Of a stretch of 64,000 bases of DNA, positions 53,795 through 62,870 are shown piece by piece (position 1 is the stretch's first letter; every line of letters starts with the position of its first letter). The stretch comes from Carnimonas nigrificans ATCC BAA-78. GTDB taxonomy: Bacteria; Pseudomonadota; Gammaproteobacteria; Pseudomonadales; Halomonadaceae. Made by a program: the position numbers and the translations under genes. The stretch lies in contig NZ_JAGO01000014.1 in the NCBI RefSeq assembly GCF_000526695.1, forward strand, positions 124,001-188,000, written 5' to 3'. The notes beneath the pieces are model-generated. The model saw only the letters and a list, made by a program, of their open reading frames with translations, made no database searches and had not been told where the DNA came from.

Positions 53795-55599
53795 TGGCCG
53801 AGGCAACGACCACTTCCACAATGTCAGACAGCACCCGGCCGCGACTTGTCCAGCGTCAGCGCGATGCTGTCGTTGAGCAGCAGGCGCTCGCGGCGGGACT
53901 GTCGCCGTTGCAGGCGAGAGTCCTGGCGGGGCGTATCAGCACGCCGAAAAACGCTTTGGAGGCGTTGATTGAGCCCAGTCTTCGTCATCTGGTCGAGCCT
54001 TCCTGCCTGAAGGATGGGCAGCGGGCCGCCGAGCGTATCGCCCAGGCGGTTTCTGAAGGCGAACAGATTGGCATTCTGACCGACTACGATGTTGACGGTA
54101 TTACTTCGCATGTCGTCATTTTGCGCACGCTGGTAGAACTGTTCGGTGTGCCGCGCAGTCGTATTACCAGCCTGATTGGTCACCGTATCAATGACGGATA
54201 TGGCATTTCGCAGCCGCTGGTCGAGCGCACGCTCGCCTGCTCGCCGCGTCCCACGCTGGTGATTAGCGCCGACTGTGGCTCTTCCGATGAAGCCCGCATC
54301 GCGCGTCTGAAGGAAGGGGGCGTTGACGTTGTGGTCACCGATCACCATGCGGTGCCCGTGGAGGGGCCGCCTCCTTCTGCCTATGCGGTTGTTAATCCAT
54401 CGCGTCTTGATTGTGATTACCCTGATCGCACCATTGCGGGGTGCATGGTCTCCTGGCTGATTATGGCACTGACCCGCACCCTGTTGATCGACACCGGCGT
54501 GCTGCCCGCCCAGACGCCCAAACTATCGGCATGGCTCTCGTATGTGGCATTGGGGACGGTGGCAGATTGTGTGAGTCTCGGTGACAGTGCGATTAATCGC
54601 GCCGTTGTCAGCTATGGCTTGCAGATCATCAACCGCATGCAGGAGCCTTGCTGGCAGGTGATGGCTGAGCAGTTGGGGGACGATAGCCTGCCCTTTACCG
54701 CCGAAACCCTGGGGTTCCAGATGGGGCCGCGCATCAATGCGCGTTCCCGCCTTGATGACCCTTATGCAGCGCTCCACTTTATGCTGGCGAGCGATACGGC
54801 AACTTCACGCCGCTATCTTGACCTGTTGGAGCAGGATAACCAGTCGCGCAAGGCCATCGAAGCCGAGATGGTTGAAGCGGCCAAGCGCCTCGCCATGCCG
54901 CAGCTTCAGCAGGAAGCACCAGTGCTGACGCTCTTTCTGGAAGAAGGTCATGCCGGCGTTCAGGGCATCGTGGCCTCGCGGCTGGTGCAAGCCTTTGGCC
55001 GGCCTTGCGTGGTGCTCACGCCTGGCTCGGCAGCGGGGCAGCTTGCTGCATCAGGACGTTCGATTGAAGGTGTGCATCTGCGTGATGCTCTGGAGCGCGC
55101 CAATGCGTTGTTGCCCGGTGCGCTGGTGCGATTTGGTGGGCATGCGGGAGCAGCAGGCTTTACTCTCGTTGCTTCATCCTTGACTGATTTCGAAGGGGCG
55201 CTCAGGCAGGCCATAGGAGAGCAGCTTAACGGTCGTGCGCTCTTTCCGGTCATTCATACGGATGGCGAGCTGGAGGCGACACAGCTGGATCTGGCCCTGC
55301 TGGATGAGATCGAGCGTTTGGGGCCTTATGGGCGTGAATTTGAAGCGCCACTGTTTGAAGGGCAATTTGTGGTCAGGCAGGCACGTCTGGTTGGCAGCGA
55401 TGGCACTCATCTGATGATGGAGCTTGATGCCAATGGGCGAACAGTGCGCGCCATCTGGTTTAGAGCAGTATCAGCGGGGCAGCCAGCACCCTTGGCGGCG
55501 GGCATGGTAATGCGCTGCGCCTTCCGACCAGCGCGTAATCGGTTTCGCGGAAGGGAGTCGCTGCAAATGATGGTGGAGTTTGCCCAGGCGCTTCATTGA
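53794..55599 (+). CDS. recJ: Single-stranded-DNA-specific exonuclease RecJ
   Basis: 601 residues, a little longer than E. coli (577). DHH phosphoesterase motifs: DYDVDG (97-102) and TDHHAVP, with ISADCGSSDEA between, then FQMGPRINARSR and FGGHAGAAGFTL (DHHA1 part) and a C-terminal OB-type region with ERLGPYGREFEAPLFEG. It digests single-stranded DNA 5'-3' in recombination and mismatch repair. Overlap with thrC suggests coupling. ATG at 53821 is a second possible start. Confidence 0.94.
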   Translation: MAEATTTSTMSDSTRPRLVQRQRDAVVEQQALAAGLSPLQARVLAGRISTPKNALEALIEPSLRHLVEPSCLKDGQRAAERIAQAVSEGEQIGILTDYDVDGITSHVVILRTLVELFGVPRSRITSLIGHRINDGYGISQPLVERTLACSPRPTLVISADCGSSDEARIARLKEGGVDVVVTDHHAVPVEGPPPSAYAVVNPSRLDCDYPDRTIAGCMVSWLIMALTRTLLIDTGVLPAQTPKLSAWLSYVALGTVADCVSLGDSAINRAVVSYGLQIINRMQEPCWQVMAEQLGDDSLPFTAETLGFQMGPRINARSRLDDPYAALHFMLASDTATSRRYLDLLEQDNQSRKAIEAEMVEAAKRLAMPQLQQEAPVLTLFLEEGHAGVQGIVASRLVQAFGRPCVVLTPGSAAGQLAASGRSIEGVHLRDALERANALLPGALVRFGGHAGAAGFTLVASSLTDFEGALRQAIGEQLNGRALFPVIHTDGELEATQLDLALLDEIERLGPYGREFEAPLFEGQFVVRQARLVGSDGTHLMMELDANGRTVRAIWFRAVSAGQPAPLAAGMVMRCAFRPARNRFRGRESLQMMVEFAQALH

Positions 55600-55645
55600 T
55601 ACGCCGTGGTGTGAACTCAACGAGTCATGCAGATTGAAAGCTAAA

Positions 55646-55679
55646 AAAAGCCCTTCCGGTCGTAACCGGAAGGGCTTTT
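55646..55679. terminator. Strong bidirectional terminator after recJ
   Basis: AAAAGCCCTTCCGGT pairs perfectly with ACCGGAAGGGCTTTT around CGTA. A/T runs on both ends let it serve recJ (plus) and the porin gene (minus), whose stop is 47 bases away. Confidence 0.9.
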
Positions 55680-55725
55680 CTCTGACAGGCTGAGACGCTA
55701 TGCCTCTGAGCCTTACGCTACCGGA

Positions 55726-56916
55726 TCAGTAGTTATAGCGGACAAACAGGGTAGTGGCGTCGTGATCGTAGAGATCATACTTGCCGCCACCGTTTTCGGC
55801 GGAGCGGTGCCCAGTGTCGTCCATCCACATGTGTTCGAGGGCAACAATAACGTGGCCATCGAAGGAAATGCTGGCAAGACCAAGAATGGAACGCTCGATG
55901 GTGTTCTCTTTCTCTTTGCGATCCTCGGCGTAACTGTATTCGGCATAGCCCTGCAGGTCACCTGCCGGACCAAGCAGCTTGGGCCAGGTATAGGACAGGA
56001 AGGTATCGTAGTTGCGCCAGGTGTGACCTGTGAAGTCAGCATGGTTACGTGATTCGCCGGCCAGTGCTGCGACCATCCAGTTGCCGGGCGTCCAGTTGGC
56101 ACCCATCTCCCATCCGTTGCTTGAGGGCGACTTGTTACCGTTGATTGCCGTTTCGCCGTCACCAGCCTTGAACTTGGCATGGTGGAAGACAGCGCCCAGG
56201 GTTACGTCATAACCAGGACGGTACTGACCACCCACTTCGTAGAAGTACTTGCGCTTGTAGCCGTAGTCCTGGCCGGGAGTAGCGATCAGGTTGCCGTTGG
56301 CGTCGGTATTATTGACGTTGTAGACAGGATCGCCGCTTTTGATATGCCCATAGGAGGTGCCATACATCGCGCCGACCGTGAACTTGCCCAGATCAACCGA
56401 GTACTTGATGCTGCGCGAAGGACGAGTGCCGCCTTTCAGATCTGACGCCATCCATGATTGAGCGGTGTAGTCGGTAAAGTTCCAGGGAATATCGGTGAAG
56501 ACGTCGACGTAGTCATACATCAACGAATCCTGGCGGCCTATGGTCAGGGTACCGTAGGTCGGGTTGCTTACACCCACATAGGTATAGCGGTTGAAGTGGT
56601 CGTCATTCTCGCCAGTGGTGAACAGGGCATCGAATCCCTCTTCCCAGCGAGCAAAACCGGTCCAGCCGTTGTCGAAGTAGTGTTCATAGGCCAGGTTGAT
56701 ACGGGTACCGCCGTTGTTCAGGCCGGTATCTTTACTTGTGCCCTGATAGTTCCAGTCGTAGCTGTATGCAAAACGACCGCTGATCGTAAATTTATTGGTT
56801 TCGTTCTCAAAGGCGGTGAAGGCGGAAGCCTGATAAGCGATGCCAAGCGACGCGATTCCGATGGCAACGGCAAGGGTCGAGCGAGTCAATAAGTAGTTGG
56901 CTGCTGTGCGCGGCAT
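55726..56916 (-). CDS. Gram-negative outer-membrane porin
   Basis: 396 residues. A signal peptide ends near AYQASAF. Alternating aromatic beta-strands follow: FTISGRFAYSYDWNY, FARWEEGFDALF, YGTLTIGRQDSLMYDYVDVF, IKYSVDLGKFTVGAMYG, and the chain ends in aromatic FVRYNY, the usual barrel export signal. It should be a 16-strand trimeric porin for small hydrophilic solutes. Closest named class cannot be told by eye (OmpC-like general porins). Confidence 0.85.
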   Translation of the reverse strand: MPRTAANYLLTRSTLAVAIGIASLGIAYQASAFTAFENETNKFTISGRFAYSYDWNYQGTSKDTGLNNGGTRINLAYEHYFDNGWTGFARWEEGFDALFTTGENDDHFNRYTYVGVSNPTYGTLTIGRQDSLMYDYVDVFTDIPWNFTDYTAQSWMASDLKGGTRPSRSIKYSVDLGKFTVGAMYGTSYGHIKSGDPVYNVNNTDANGNLIATPGQDYGYKRKYFYEVGGQYRPGYDVTLGAVFHHAKFKAGDGETAINGNKSPSSNGWEMGANWTPGNWMVAALAGESRNHADFTGHTWRNYDTFLSYTWPKLLGPAGDLQGYAEYSYAEDRKEKENTIERSILGLASISFDGHVIVALEHMWMDDTGHRSAENGGGKYDLYDHDATTLFVRYNY

Positions 56917-56963
56917 AAAGGCAATGTTCCAGTATTCAAGCGTATTATAGTGAGATGCTGCAT

Positions 56964-57068
56964 ATGCGAACTACGCAAGGCAGCAACTTGAGTGCTAAAG
57001 GTGTTCCCTCCGAGCTCGCACGCGAGAAGGAGATGAAGCGCCGCCAGCAGCAGAAAACCGATCAGTGA
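56964..57068 (+). CDS. Possible 34-residue highly charged small protein
   Basis: ATG at 56964, 34 codons, divergent from the porin by 47 bases. The product is rich in Lys, Arg, Gln and Glu (SELAREKEMKRRQQQK) and lacks hydrophobic runs, so it would be soluble and perhaps disordered. The ribosome-binding site is weak. No family is recognised. Confidence 0.3.
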   Translation: MRTTQGSNLSAKGVPSELAREKEMKRRQQQKTDQ

Positions 57069-57273
57069 GCAGTATCTTTTTTGTGCACTGGGATGTTGCG
57101 CCAACGGTAGTTAATTTATACCGAAAAAAGAGAGCGATCTCACCCCTTAATGAGGCGAGTTCGATTTAAATAAAAGATTAAGATTTTATCTACAATAGAT
57201 AATTTCTAATTCCACTAGAGGCGGGAGTATTGATAAATCCTTGCGCGCATATCGCTATATGACGCAATTATAT
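57069..57273. other. AT-rich intergenic stretch
   Basis: About 205 bases, clearly AT-richer than the window average (TTAATTTATACCG, TAAAAGATTAAG), with no gene or named signal. Confidence 0.4.
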
Positions 57274-57316
57274 GATGCCTCCTGCTTTTTTACGCTGAAC
57301 GCAAAAAGGAGGCATC
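57274..57316 (-). terminator. Hairpin at the end of the oligopeptide operon
   Basis: GATGCCTCC (57274-57282) pairs with GGAGGCATC (57308-57316), extended inside by TTTTT/AAAAA with a 3-base bulge. It begins 10 bases after the ATPase stop on the minus strand. U-tract weak (ATATAATT). Confidence 0.5.
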
Positions 57317-57325
57317 CCGCATGAT

Positions 57326-58972
57326 TCAGGCGACGTCGACTTCTTCCAGATTTAAAAAGGCTGCATCAATCAATGCGCGGGTATAAGGCTCTTTGGGCGC
57401 GGAGAAAATCTGCTCGGTAGTGCCTTGTTCGATCACGGCGCCCTGTTTCATGACCAGCACATGATCGGCCAGCGCTCTTACCACTGTCAGGTCATGGCTG
57501 ATAAAGACATACGTCAGATCATACTTGCGCTGAACACTTCTCAACAGTTCAACTACGCGCACCTGCACCGAGCGATCCAGTGCCGAGGTGGGTTCATCCA
57601 GCAATAGAAACTCAGGCTTTAGCACCAGGGCGCGGGCGATGGCGATACGCTGGCGCTGCCCGCCGGAGAATTCATGGGGATAGCGGCTCGCCATGCGCGG
57701 ATCGAGCGCCACCTCTTCAAGCACCTCGACCACGCGACGCTGGCGCTCCTTGCGGTTGAGTTCAGGGTGGTGCACCTTGAGTCCTTCGCTCACGATTTCG
57801 CCGACATTAAGTCGTGGTGATAGCGAGCCGTAAGGGTCCTGAAAGATCACCTGCATGCGGGAACGCACCGGACGCATTTCGCTGGTGCTCAAACGCGCAA
57901 GATCGGTGCCATCAAACACGGTGCGTCCCTCGCTTTCCAGCAGTTGCAGCAAGGCGCGGCCCAGCGTTGACTTCCCTGAACCTGATTCGCCCACAATACC
58001 AATGGTTTGTCCGCGCTTTACGTCAAGGCTGATACCGCGTACAGCGTCGAATTTTTCATCGGCACGAAACCAGTGCTTTTTGGTGGTGAAGGATACCTTG
58101 ATATTGTCAGCCTCAAGCAGCACCGGGCTATCGTCGGCCACCTGAGCTTTCCTGCCTTTGGGTGTCGAAGCGAGCAGCATACGGGTGTACTCCTCCTTCG
58201 GTGCGGTAAATACGTCGGCCACCGAACCGGCTTCAATGCCCTTGCCGTTACGCATTACGCACACGCTGTCAGCAAAGCGCTTGACCAGATTGAGGTCGTG
58301 GGTAATGAAGAGGATCGACATGCCCATCTTCTGCTGAAGCTCTTTCAAAAGAGCCAGAATTTGTGCCTGCACCGTTACGTCCAGCGCGGTCGTCGGCTCA
58401 TCGGCAATCAGCAGCTTAGGTTCACAGGCCAATGCCATCGCGATCATGACACGCTGGCGCTGGCCTCCTGACAGCTCATAAGGGTAGCTCTTGATGCGCC
58501 TTTCCGGTTCAGGAATACCGACCTGCTCAAGCAGCGTGACAACGCGCTTTTTAGCCTCTCTTTTCGAAATTTTGCGGTGCTTGAGAATAACTTCGGCGAC
58601 CTGCTTGCCAATGCGCTGCATCGGATTCAGCGAAGTCATCGGCTCCTGAAAGATCATCGAAATATCATTGCCGCGAATCCGGCGCATCTCACTTGCCGAC
58701 ATTGACAGCAGATTACGGCCTTCAAAGAGCGCTTCACCTGATACCTTGGCAAGCTCCGGCAGTAGCTGTAGCAGGGCGTTGGAGCTGACCGACTTGCCTG
58801 AACCTGATTCGCCCACCAGCGCCATGATTTCGCCCTTGGCGATGGTGAAGTGAATATCATCAACCGCGCGGACATCGCCTTTGGGCAGCGAAAAGTCAAC
58901 GTTCACGCCATTGACTTCCAGGAGCGGGGCGGCGTGAGAGGAGGTGCTGGAAACGTGGGAAGGGGTAGTCAT
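57326..58972 (-). CDS. Oligopeptide ABC transporter, fused double ATPase (OppD-OppF/YejF type)
   Basis: 548 residues with two complete ABC cassettes. First: Walker [10 protein letters not shown], signature [28 protein letters not shown]. Second (from about 275): [43 protein letters not shown]. The fused layout resembles YejF or GsiA. It powers uptake through the OppB/OppC permeases. AGGAG eight bases before ATG supports the start; 13 bases from oppC. Confidence 0.9.
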   Translation of the reverse strand: MTTPSHVSSTSSHAAPLLEVNGVNVDFSLPKGDVRAVDDIHFTIAKGEIMALVGESGSGKSVSSNALLQLLPELAKVSGEALFEGRNLLSMSASEMRRIRGNDISMIFQEPMTSLNPMQRIGKQVAEVILKHRKISKREAKKRVVTLLEQVGIPEPERRIKSYPYELSGGQRQRVMIAMALACEPKLLIADEPTTALDVTVQAQILALLKELQQKMGMSILFITHDLNLVKRFADSVCVMRNGKGIEAGSVADVFTAPKEEYTRMLLASTPKGRKAQVADDSPVLLEADNIKVSFTTKKHWFRADEKFDAVRGISLDVKRGQTIGIVGESGSGKSTLGRALLQLLESEGRTVFDGTDLARLSTSEMRPVRSRMQVIFQDPYGSLSPRLNVGEIVSEGLKVHHPELNRKERQRRVVEVLEEVALDPRMASRYPHEFSGGQRQRIAIARALVLKPEFLLLDEPTSALDRSVQVRVVELLRSVQRKYDLTYVFISHDLTVVRALADHVLVMKQGAVIEQGTTEQIFSAPKEPYTRALIDAAFLNLEEVDVA

Positions 58973-58984
58973 CGGCGTATCTCC

Positions 58985-59896
58985 TCAGCGTGTTTTAGGA
59001 TCGAGCGCATCGCGCAGGCCATCACCAAGGAAGTTCAGGCAGAACAGGGTTACCGCCAGAAACACTGACGGGAAAATCAGCATCCAGGGAGCGCTTTCCA
59101 TCATCTGCTGACCTTCTGAAATCAGTACGCCCCAGCTGGTGAGCGGCTCCTGCACGCCCAGCCCCAAAAACGAGAGGAAGCTTTCCAGCAGAATAACCTT
59201 CGGCACCGTCAGGGTGACATAGACAATCACCGGCCCAATGGCGTTGGGGATCAAATGACGGGTCACGATTTTGGAATCCTTCACGCCCAGCGCCTTGGCA
59301 GCCTCAACGTACTCCTTGCGCTTCAGCGACAGCACCTGACCGCGCACGATGCGCGCCATATCCAGCCACTCGACGGCGCCAATGGCCGCATAGATCAGCA
59401 GAATATTGCGGCCAAACACCACCATCAGCAGAATTACCATGAACATGAAGGGCAGTGAAAACATGATGTCAACGAAACGCATCATCAGGTTATCAATACG
59501 TCCACCGAAGTAGCCGGCCACTGCTCCGTATAACACCCCGATCACCAGACTGACGATAGTGGCGACCAGCGCTACCGATAGCGAGATACGTCCGCCATAC
59601 AGCGTTCTGGCAAGCAGGTCACGACCGTTGGCATCGGTGCCGAAATAGTGGGCACCTTCACTGGAAGGCGCTGTCATGAAGCTATTCCAGTCAACTTCAT
59701 CCAGCCCCCACGGCAAGAGCCAAGGGCCGCATACGCAGGCAATGGTCAGCACAATCAGCAGCACCAGGCTGGTCATGGCGGCCTTGTTCTGGCGCAAACG
59801 GCGCCAGGCTTCGACGGCGAGACTATCACCGGCCTGAAATTCATCGCTGGCAGCGCTTACATCCGTGCCGGCGGAAGGTGTTGTATGTGTACTCAT
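58985..59896 (-). CDS. Oligopeptide ABC transporter permease, OppC type
   Basis: 303 residues from ATG at 59896 (TTG at 59899 is adjacent). About six membrane segments, an N-terminal cytoplasmic leader, GTDANGRDLLARTLYGGRISL and the EAA loop EAAKALGVKDSKIVTRHLIPN. C-terminus FCLNFLGDGLRDALDPK is classical OppC/DppC. It pairs with the OppB gene upstream. Confidence 0.9.
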   Translation of the reverse strand: MSTHTTPSAGTDVSAASDEFQAGDSLAVEAWRRLRQNKAAMTSLVLLIVLTIACVCGPWLLPWGLDEVDWNSFMTAPSSEGAHYFGTDANGRDLLARTLYGGRISLSVALVATIVSLVIGVLYGAVAGYFGGRIDNLMMRFVDIMFSLPFMFMVILLMVVFGRNILLIYAAIGAVEWLDMARIVRGQVLSLKRKEYVEAAKALGVKDSKIVTRHLIPNAIGPVIVYVTLTVPKVILLESFLSFLGLGVQEPLTSWGVLISEGQQMMESAPWMLIFPSVFLAVTLFCLNFLGDGLRDALDPKTR

Positions 59897-59959
59897 CAAT
59901 AATTACCGGTTAGGCCAGGGCAACAAATACGCTGTTGTATTGTTGGCGTTGTGTACCCA

Positions 59960-59979
59960 ACGCCGCTCAGTGGCGGCGT
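59960..59979. repeat. Hairpin in the oppB-oppC gap
   Basis: ACGCCGC (59960-59966) pairs with GCGGCGT (59973-59979). It sits in the 96-base gap between the two permease genes and may stabilise or tune the message. Confidence 0.35.
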
Positions 59980-59992
59980 CCGTCAGCAAAGG

Positions 59993-60916
59993 TCAGTCGT
60001 AACGAATTTGCGGATCGAGCACGCTATAGAGCAGATCGACAATCAGGTTCATCACGATAATCAAAATGGCATAGAACACCACGACGCCCATGACCAGCGT
60101 GTAGTCACGATTGAGCGCGCCTTGCACAAAGTAGCGGCCAATACCTGGCAGGCCAAAAATCTGCTCGATAACGACTGAGCCGGTCACGATGGCCGCAATG
60201 GCCGGGCCAAGATAGGAGAGTACCGGCAGCAGCGCGGGGCGCAGGGCATGACGCAAAATGACCTCGGTAGGCGTTAGCCCTTTGGCGCGCGCGGTACGAA
60301 TATATTGGCTGCCTAACACTTCGATCATGGATGCACGCATCAGGCGCGCAATGGCAGCGATCTGCGCGAGTGCCAGCGCCGCCACCGGCATCACCAGATT
60401 GGGCAGGGCACCGTCGTGCCAGCCACCGGCGGGTAGCCACGCCAGAATAACCCCGAACACCAGCGCTAGAATGGGCGCGATCACAAAGCTGGGCACTGCG
60501 ATGCCGCCCAGCGCTATTCCCATCACCAGATAATCGACTGCCGAATTGCGTTTAATGGCGGCAATAATGCCGAGCGGCAAGCCGATAATCAGCGCCACCA
60601 GCATCGCCCAGGCTCCTAGCGTCAGGCTCACCGGAAAGCCTTGCCAGATCAGGTCGGTAACGCTGAAATCCTTGTATTTGAATGAGGGGCCGAAGTCGCC
60701 ATGGGCAATACCATCCAGGTAGCGTACATACTGCTGCCACAGCGGCTCATCCATATGGTAGGCCGCCATCAGGTTGGCTTCGATTTCCGGCGGTAGCTGG
60801 CGCTCACCGTCGAAGGGGCCGCCCGGGGCAAGTCTCATCAGAAAGAATGAAACAGTAATAACGATCAATAGCGTGGGAATCGCCTGACCGATGCGTTTGA
60901 TTATGTAGCTCAGCAT
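59993..60916 (-). CDS. Oligopeptide ABC transporter permease, OppB type
   Basis: 307 residues, six membrane segments. IIKRIGQAIPTLLIVITVSFFLMRLAPGGPFD at the start, the EAA-type loop IRTARAKGLTPTEVILRHALRPALLP and the GLPGIGRYFVQGALNRDYTLVMG end mark OppB. It follows the binding-protein gene by 50 bases. Confidence 0.92.
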   Translation of the reverse strand: MLSYIIKRIGQAIPTLLIVITVSFFLMRLAPGGPFDGERQLPPEIEANLMAAYHMDEPLWQQYVRYLDGIAHGDFGPSFKYKDFSVTDLIWQGFPVSLTLGAWAMLVALIIGLPLGIIAAIKRNSAVDYLVMGIALGGIAVPSFVIAPILALVFGVILAWLPAGGWHDGALPNLVMPVAALALAQIAAIARLMRASMIEVLGSQYIRTARAKGLTPTEVILRHALRPALLPVLSYLGPAIAAIVTGSVVIEQIFGLPGIGRYFVQGALNRDYTLVMGVVVFYAILIIVMNLIVDLLYSVLDPQIRYD

Positions 60917-60966
60917 ATCGTTATTGGAATCCGCTGCATCAAGGGTCGAAAGTCAACAAGGAAGCG

Positions 60967-62574
60967 TCACTGTGTCAGGCTAATGTAGCGCAACGGGTGA
61001 ACATCCAAGGGGTTAGTGTGCCAGCCTTTCACCTTGTCGGATACCAGGTTGATCGAGACATAGTCATAGAGTGGCAGTAGAGCGTAGTCATTCAGTAATA
61101 GCTGCTGCGCTTCCGTCAGCAGTGGGGCGCGCTTTTGCGGATCGAGTTCGCGGCTAATGGCATCGACCAACTGATCGTAACGAGCGTTGTGATAGTGACC
61201 ATAATTGCCTTCCCCACCCGTGACAAAGCTCTTCAGAAAATCCTGCGGATCGTTGACCGTGGCCACGCCGCCATAGCGACCCACTTCAAAGTTGCCTTGT
61301 CTCAGCGCATTGAAATGCACCGCTGCTTCGCTATTGGTCAGCGTAGTGGTCACGCCAATTTGCTTCCACATGGCACTGATCGCTACCGCGATACGGCGGT
61401 GATCGTCCAGGGTGTTATAGGCAATGCCGAGATGCAGCGGATGTTTCGGGCCGTAGCCCGCTTCCGCCAGTAATTGTCTGGCCCGCTTCAGGCGCTCCTC
61501 CATGGGCTGATGGGCGAAGGACATTTCACCTTCAGCACCACCTTCCATCGCTTTGGGAAGATACCAGTAAGAGGGTGATTGCCCTTGCCCCAGAATCCTA
61601 TGGGCAATGATGTCGCGCCGCACGGCCAGGTTCAGCGCTTCCCGTATACGTTTGTCAGCCAAAGGGGAGCCTTCACGCATATTGAAGACGTAGTAATACT
61701 CACCCAGCAGCGGCGCAACCTTGAGTTCGTTGGGGAAGTTTTTCTTCACCGTCGGATACTGGGTAGCGGGAACCCCCGTATAGGAGAGCGTAAGCTCACC
61801 GGTGCGGAAGCGGTTAAGCGCTGCCTGCGCATCGTTGATGGGATAAAAGTGGGCAGTGTCGAGCTTTACGCTATCGGCTGCGTAGAATTGAGGATTCTTG
61901 CTCAGTTGAATATCGCTTTGCGGTATCCAGCGCGTTAGCTGGAAGGGGCCGCTCACCACCAGCTTGCCCGCTTTGACCCAATTGCCTTGCTGAGACTCAA
62001 TATAGTGACGCGGCAGCGGCGCGCTCTCGGCCATAGCCAGGGCCTGCAGAAAGAAGGGAGTCGGCTGGGTCAGATAAATCTTCAGCGTGTGTTGATCAAC
62101 GGCTTCCACCCCTAGGGTATCGGGGGTGGCCTTGCCGGCATTGATCGCTGCGGCGTTCTTGATGGTGTAGTAGAGGTTCGCGTTGTAAGCCGCGGTGGAT
62201 GGGGCTAACTCACGTCTGAGGGCGAAGACGGCATCATCGGCGGTAATGGGCTGACCATCCGACCATTTGGCATCACGCAAATGAAAGGTGTAGGTCAGGC
62301 CGTCGTCCGAGATTTCCCAGCTGCTGGCAAGCCCAGGTACTAGCTCTGCCTTGCTATCGTAGGAAACCAGCGTGGCAAACAGCTCACGAATGATGCGCGT
62401 TTCCCAGGTTCCCGAAGCCTTTTGAGGGTCGAGCGTACCTGGCTCATCGCCGTTGGCGATCTTCAGGGTTGCCCCATGAGCAGGCAAGATAGCGGCCGCG
62501 AGTGAAAGCGCCAGAATAGCGGTGCGAACTTTAAAAATCGCGATACGCACGCGCGATGCAACCATGGTGAACAT
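60967..62574 (-). CDS. Oligopeptide-binding protein, OppA type (proximal copy)
   Basis: 535 residues. A signal peptide ends near ILPAHG; KIANGDEPGTLDPQKASGTWE is the SBP family 5 entry, then LRDAKWSDGQPITADDAVFALRRE and the KYxxLN-like pocket NLAVRRDIIAHRILGQG. It captures peptides in the periplasm. AGGAG before ATG at 62574 fixes the start. A second binding protein gene lies just upstream, about 300 bases away. Confidence 0.9.
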   Translation of the reverse strand: MFTMVASRVRIAIFKVRTAILALSLAAAILPAHGATLKIANGDEPGTLDPQKASGTWETRIIRELFATLVSYDSKAELVPGLASSWEISDDGLTYTFHLRDAKWSDGQPITADDAVFALRRELAPSTAAYNANLYYTIKNAAAINAGKATPDTLGVEAVDQHTLKIYLTQPTPFFLQALAMAESAPLPRHYIESQQGNWVKAGKLVVSGPFQLTRWIPQSDIQLSKNPQFYAADSVKLDTAHFYPINDAQAALNRFRTGELTLSYTGVPATQYPTVKKNFPNELKVAPLLGEYYYVFNMREGSPLADKRIREALNLAVRRDIIAHRILGQGQSPSYWYLPKAMEGGAEGEMSFAHQPMEERLKRARQLLAEAGYGPKHPLHLGIAYNTLDDHRRIAVAISAMWKQIGVTTTLTNSEAAVHFNALRQGNFEVGRYGGVATVNDPQDFLKSFVTGGEGNYGHYHNARYDQLVDAISRELDPQKRAPLLTEAQQLLLNDYALLPLYDYVSINLVSDKVKGWHTNPLDVHPLRYISLTQ

Positions 62575-62870
62575 CCCTCTCTCCTGACGCTTGCCCCTTG
62601 CGGGCTGTTGACGTTGTTATGGCGCCCCATGATGGGATAGCCGTAGAGCGTTTCAGGCGCACTTTTTGTAAAGCGTTTTTGTAAGACGTAGCGGTGATTG
62701 TGTCAGTTTTGGGACAAAAAGCCAGCCGTAACAAGAGGGTTCCACGACAATAGGAAGCGAGCCTTCACACTATGCCGTGACGCAGGAGAGTGGAGCAGGG
62801 TGATCCTGTGTTGGGCATGCTGAACGCGCATGGGCCTGGCCCGCGCAGCAGAGCGCCGCACGGGGTGGCA
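62575..62870. other. Gap between the two binding-protein genes
   Basis: About 296 bases without a gene. TTTTTGTAA is repeated directly at 62663-62671 and 62676-62684; no clear promoter or terminator. Confidence 0.4.
62663..62684. repeat. Direct repeat TTTTTGTAA x2
   Basis: Two exact 9-base copies, 13 bases apart, about 90-110 bases upstream of the proximal oppA start. Possible regulator site; may be chance. Confidence 0.35.
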
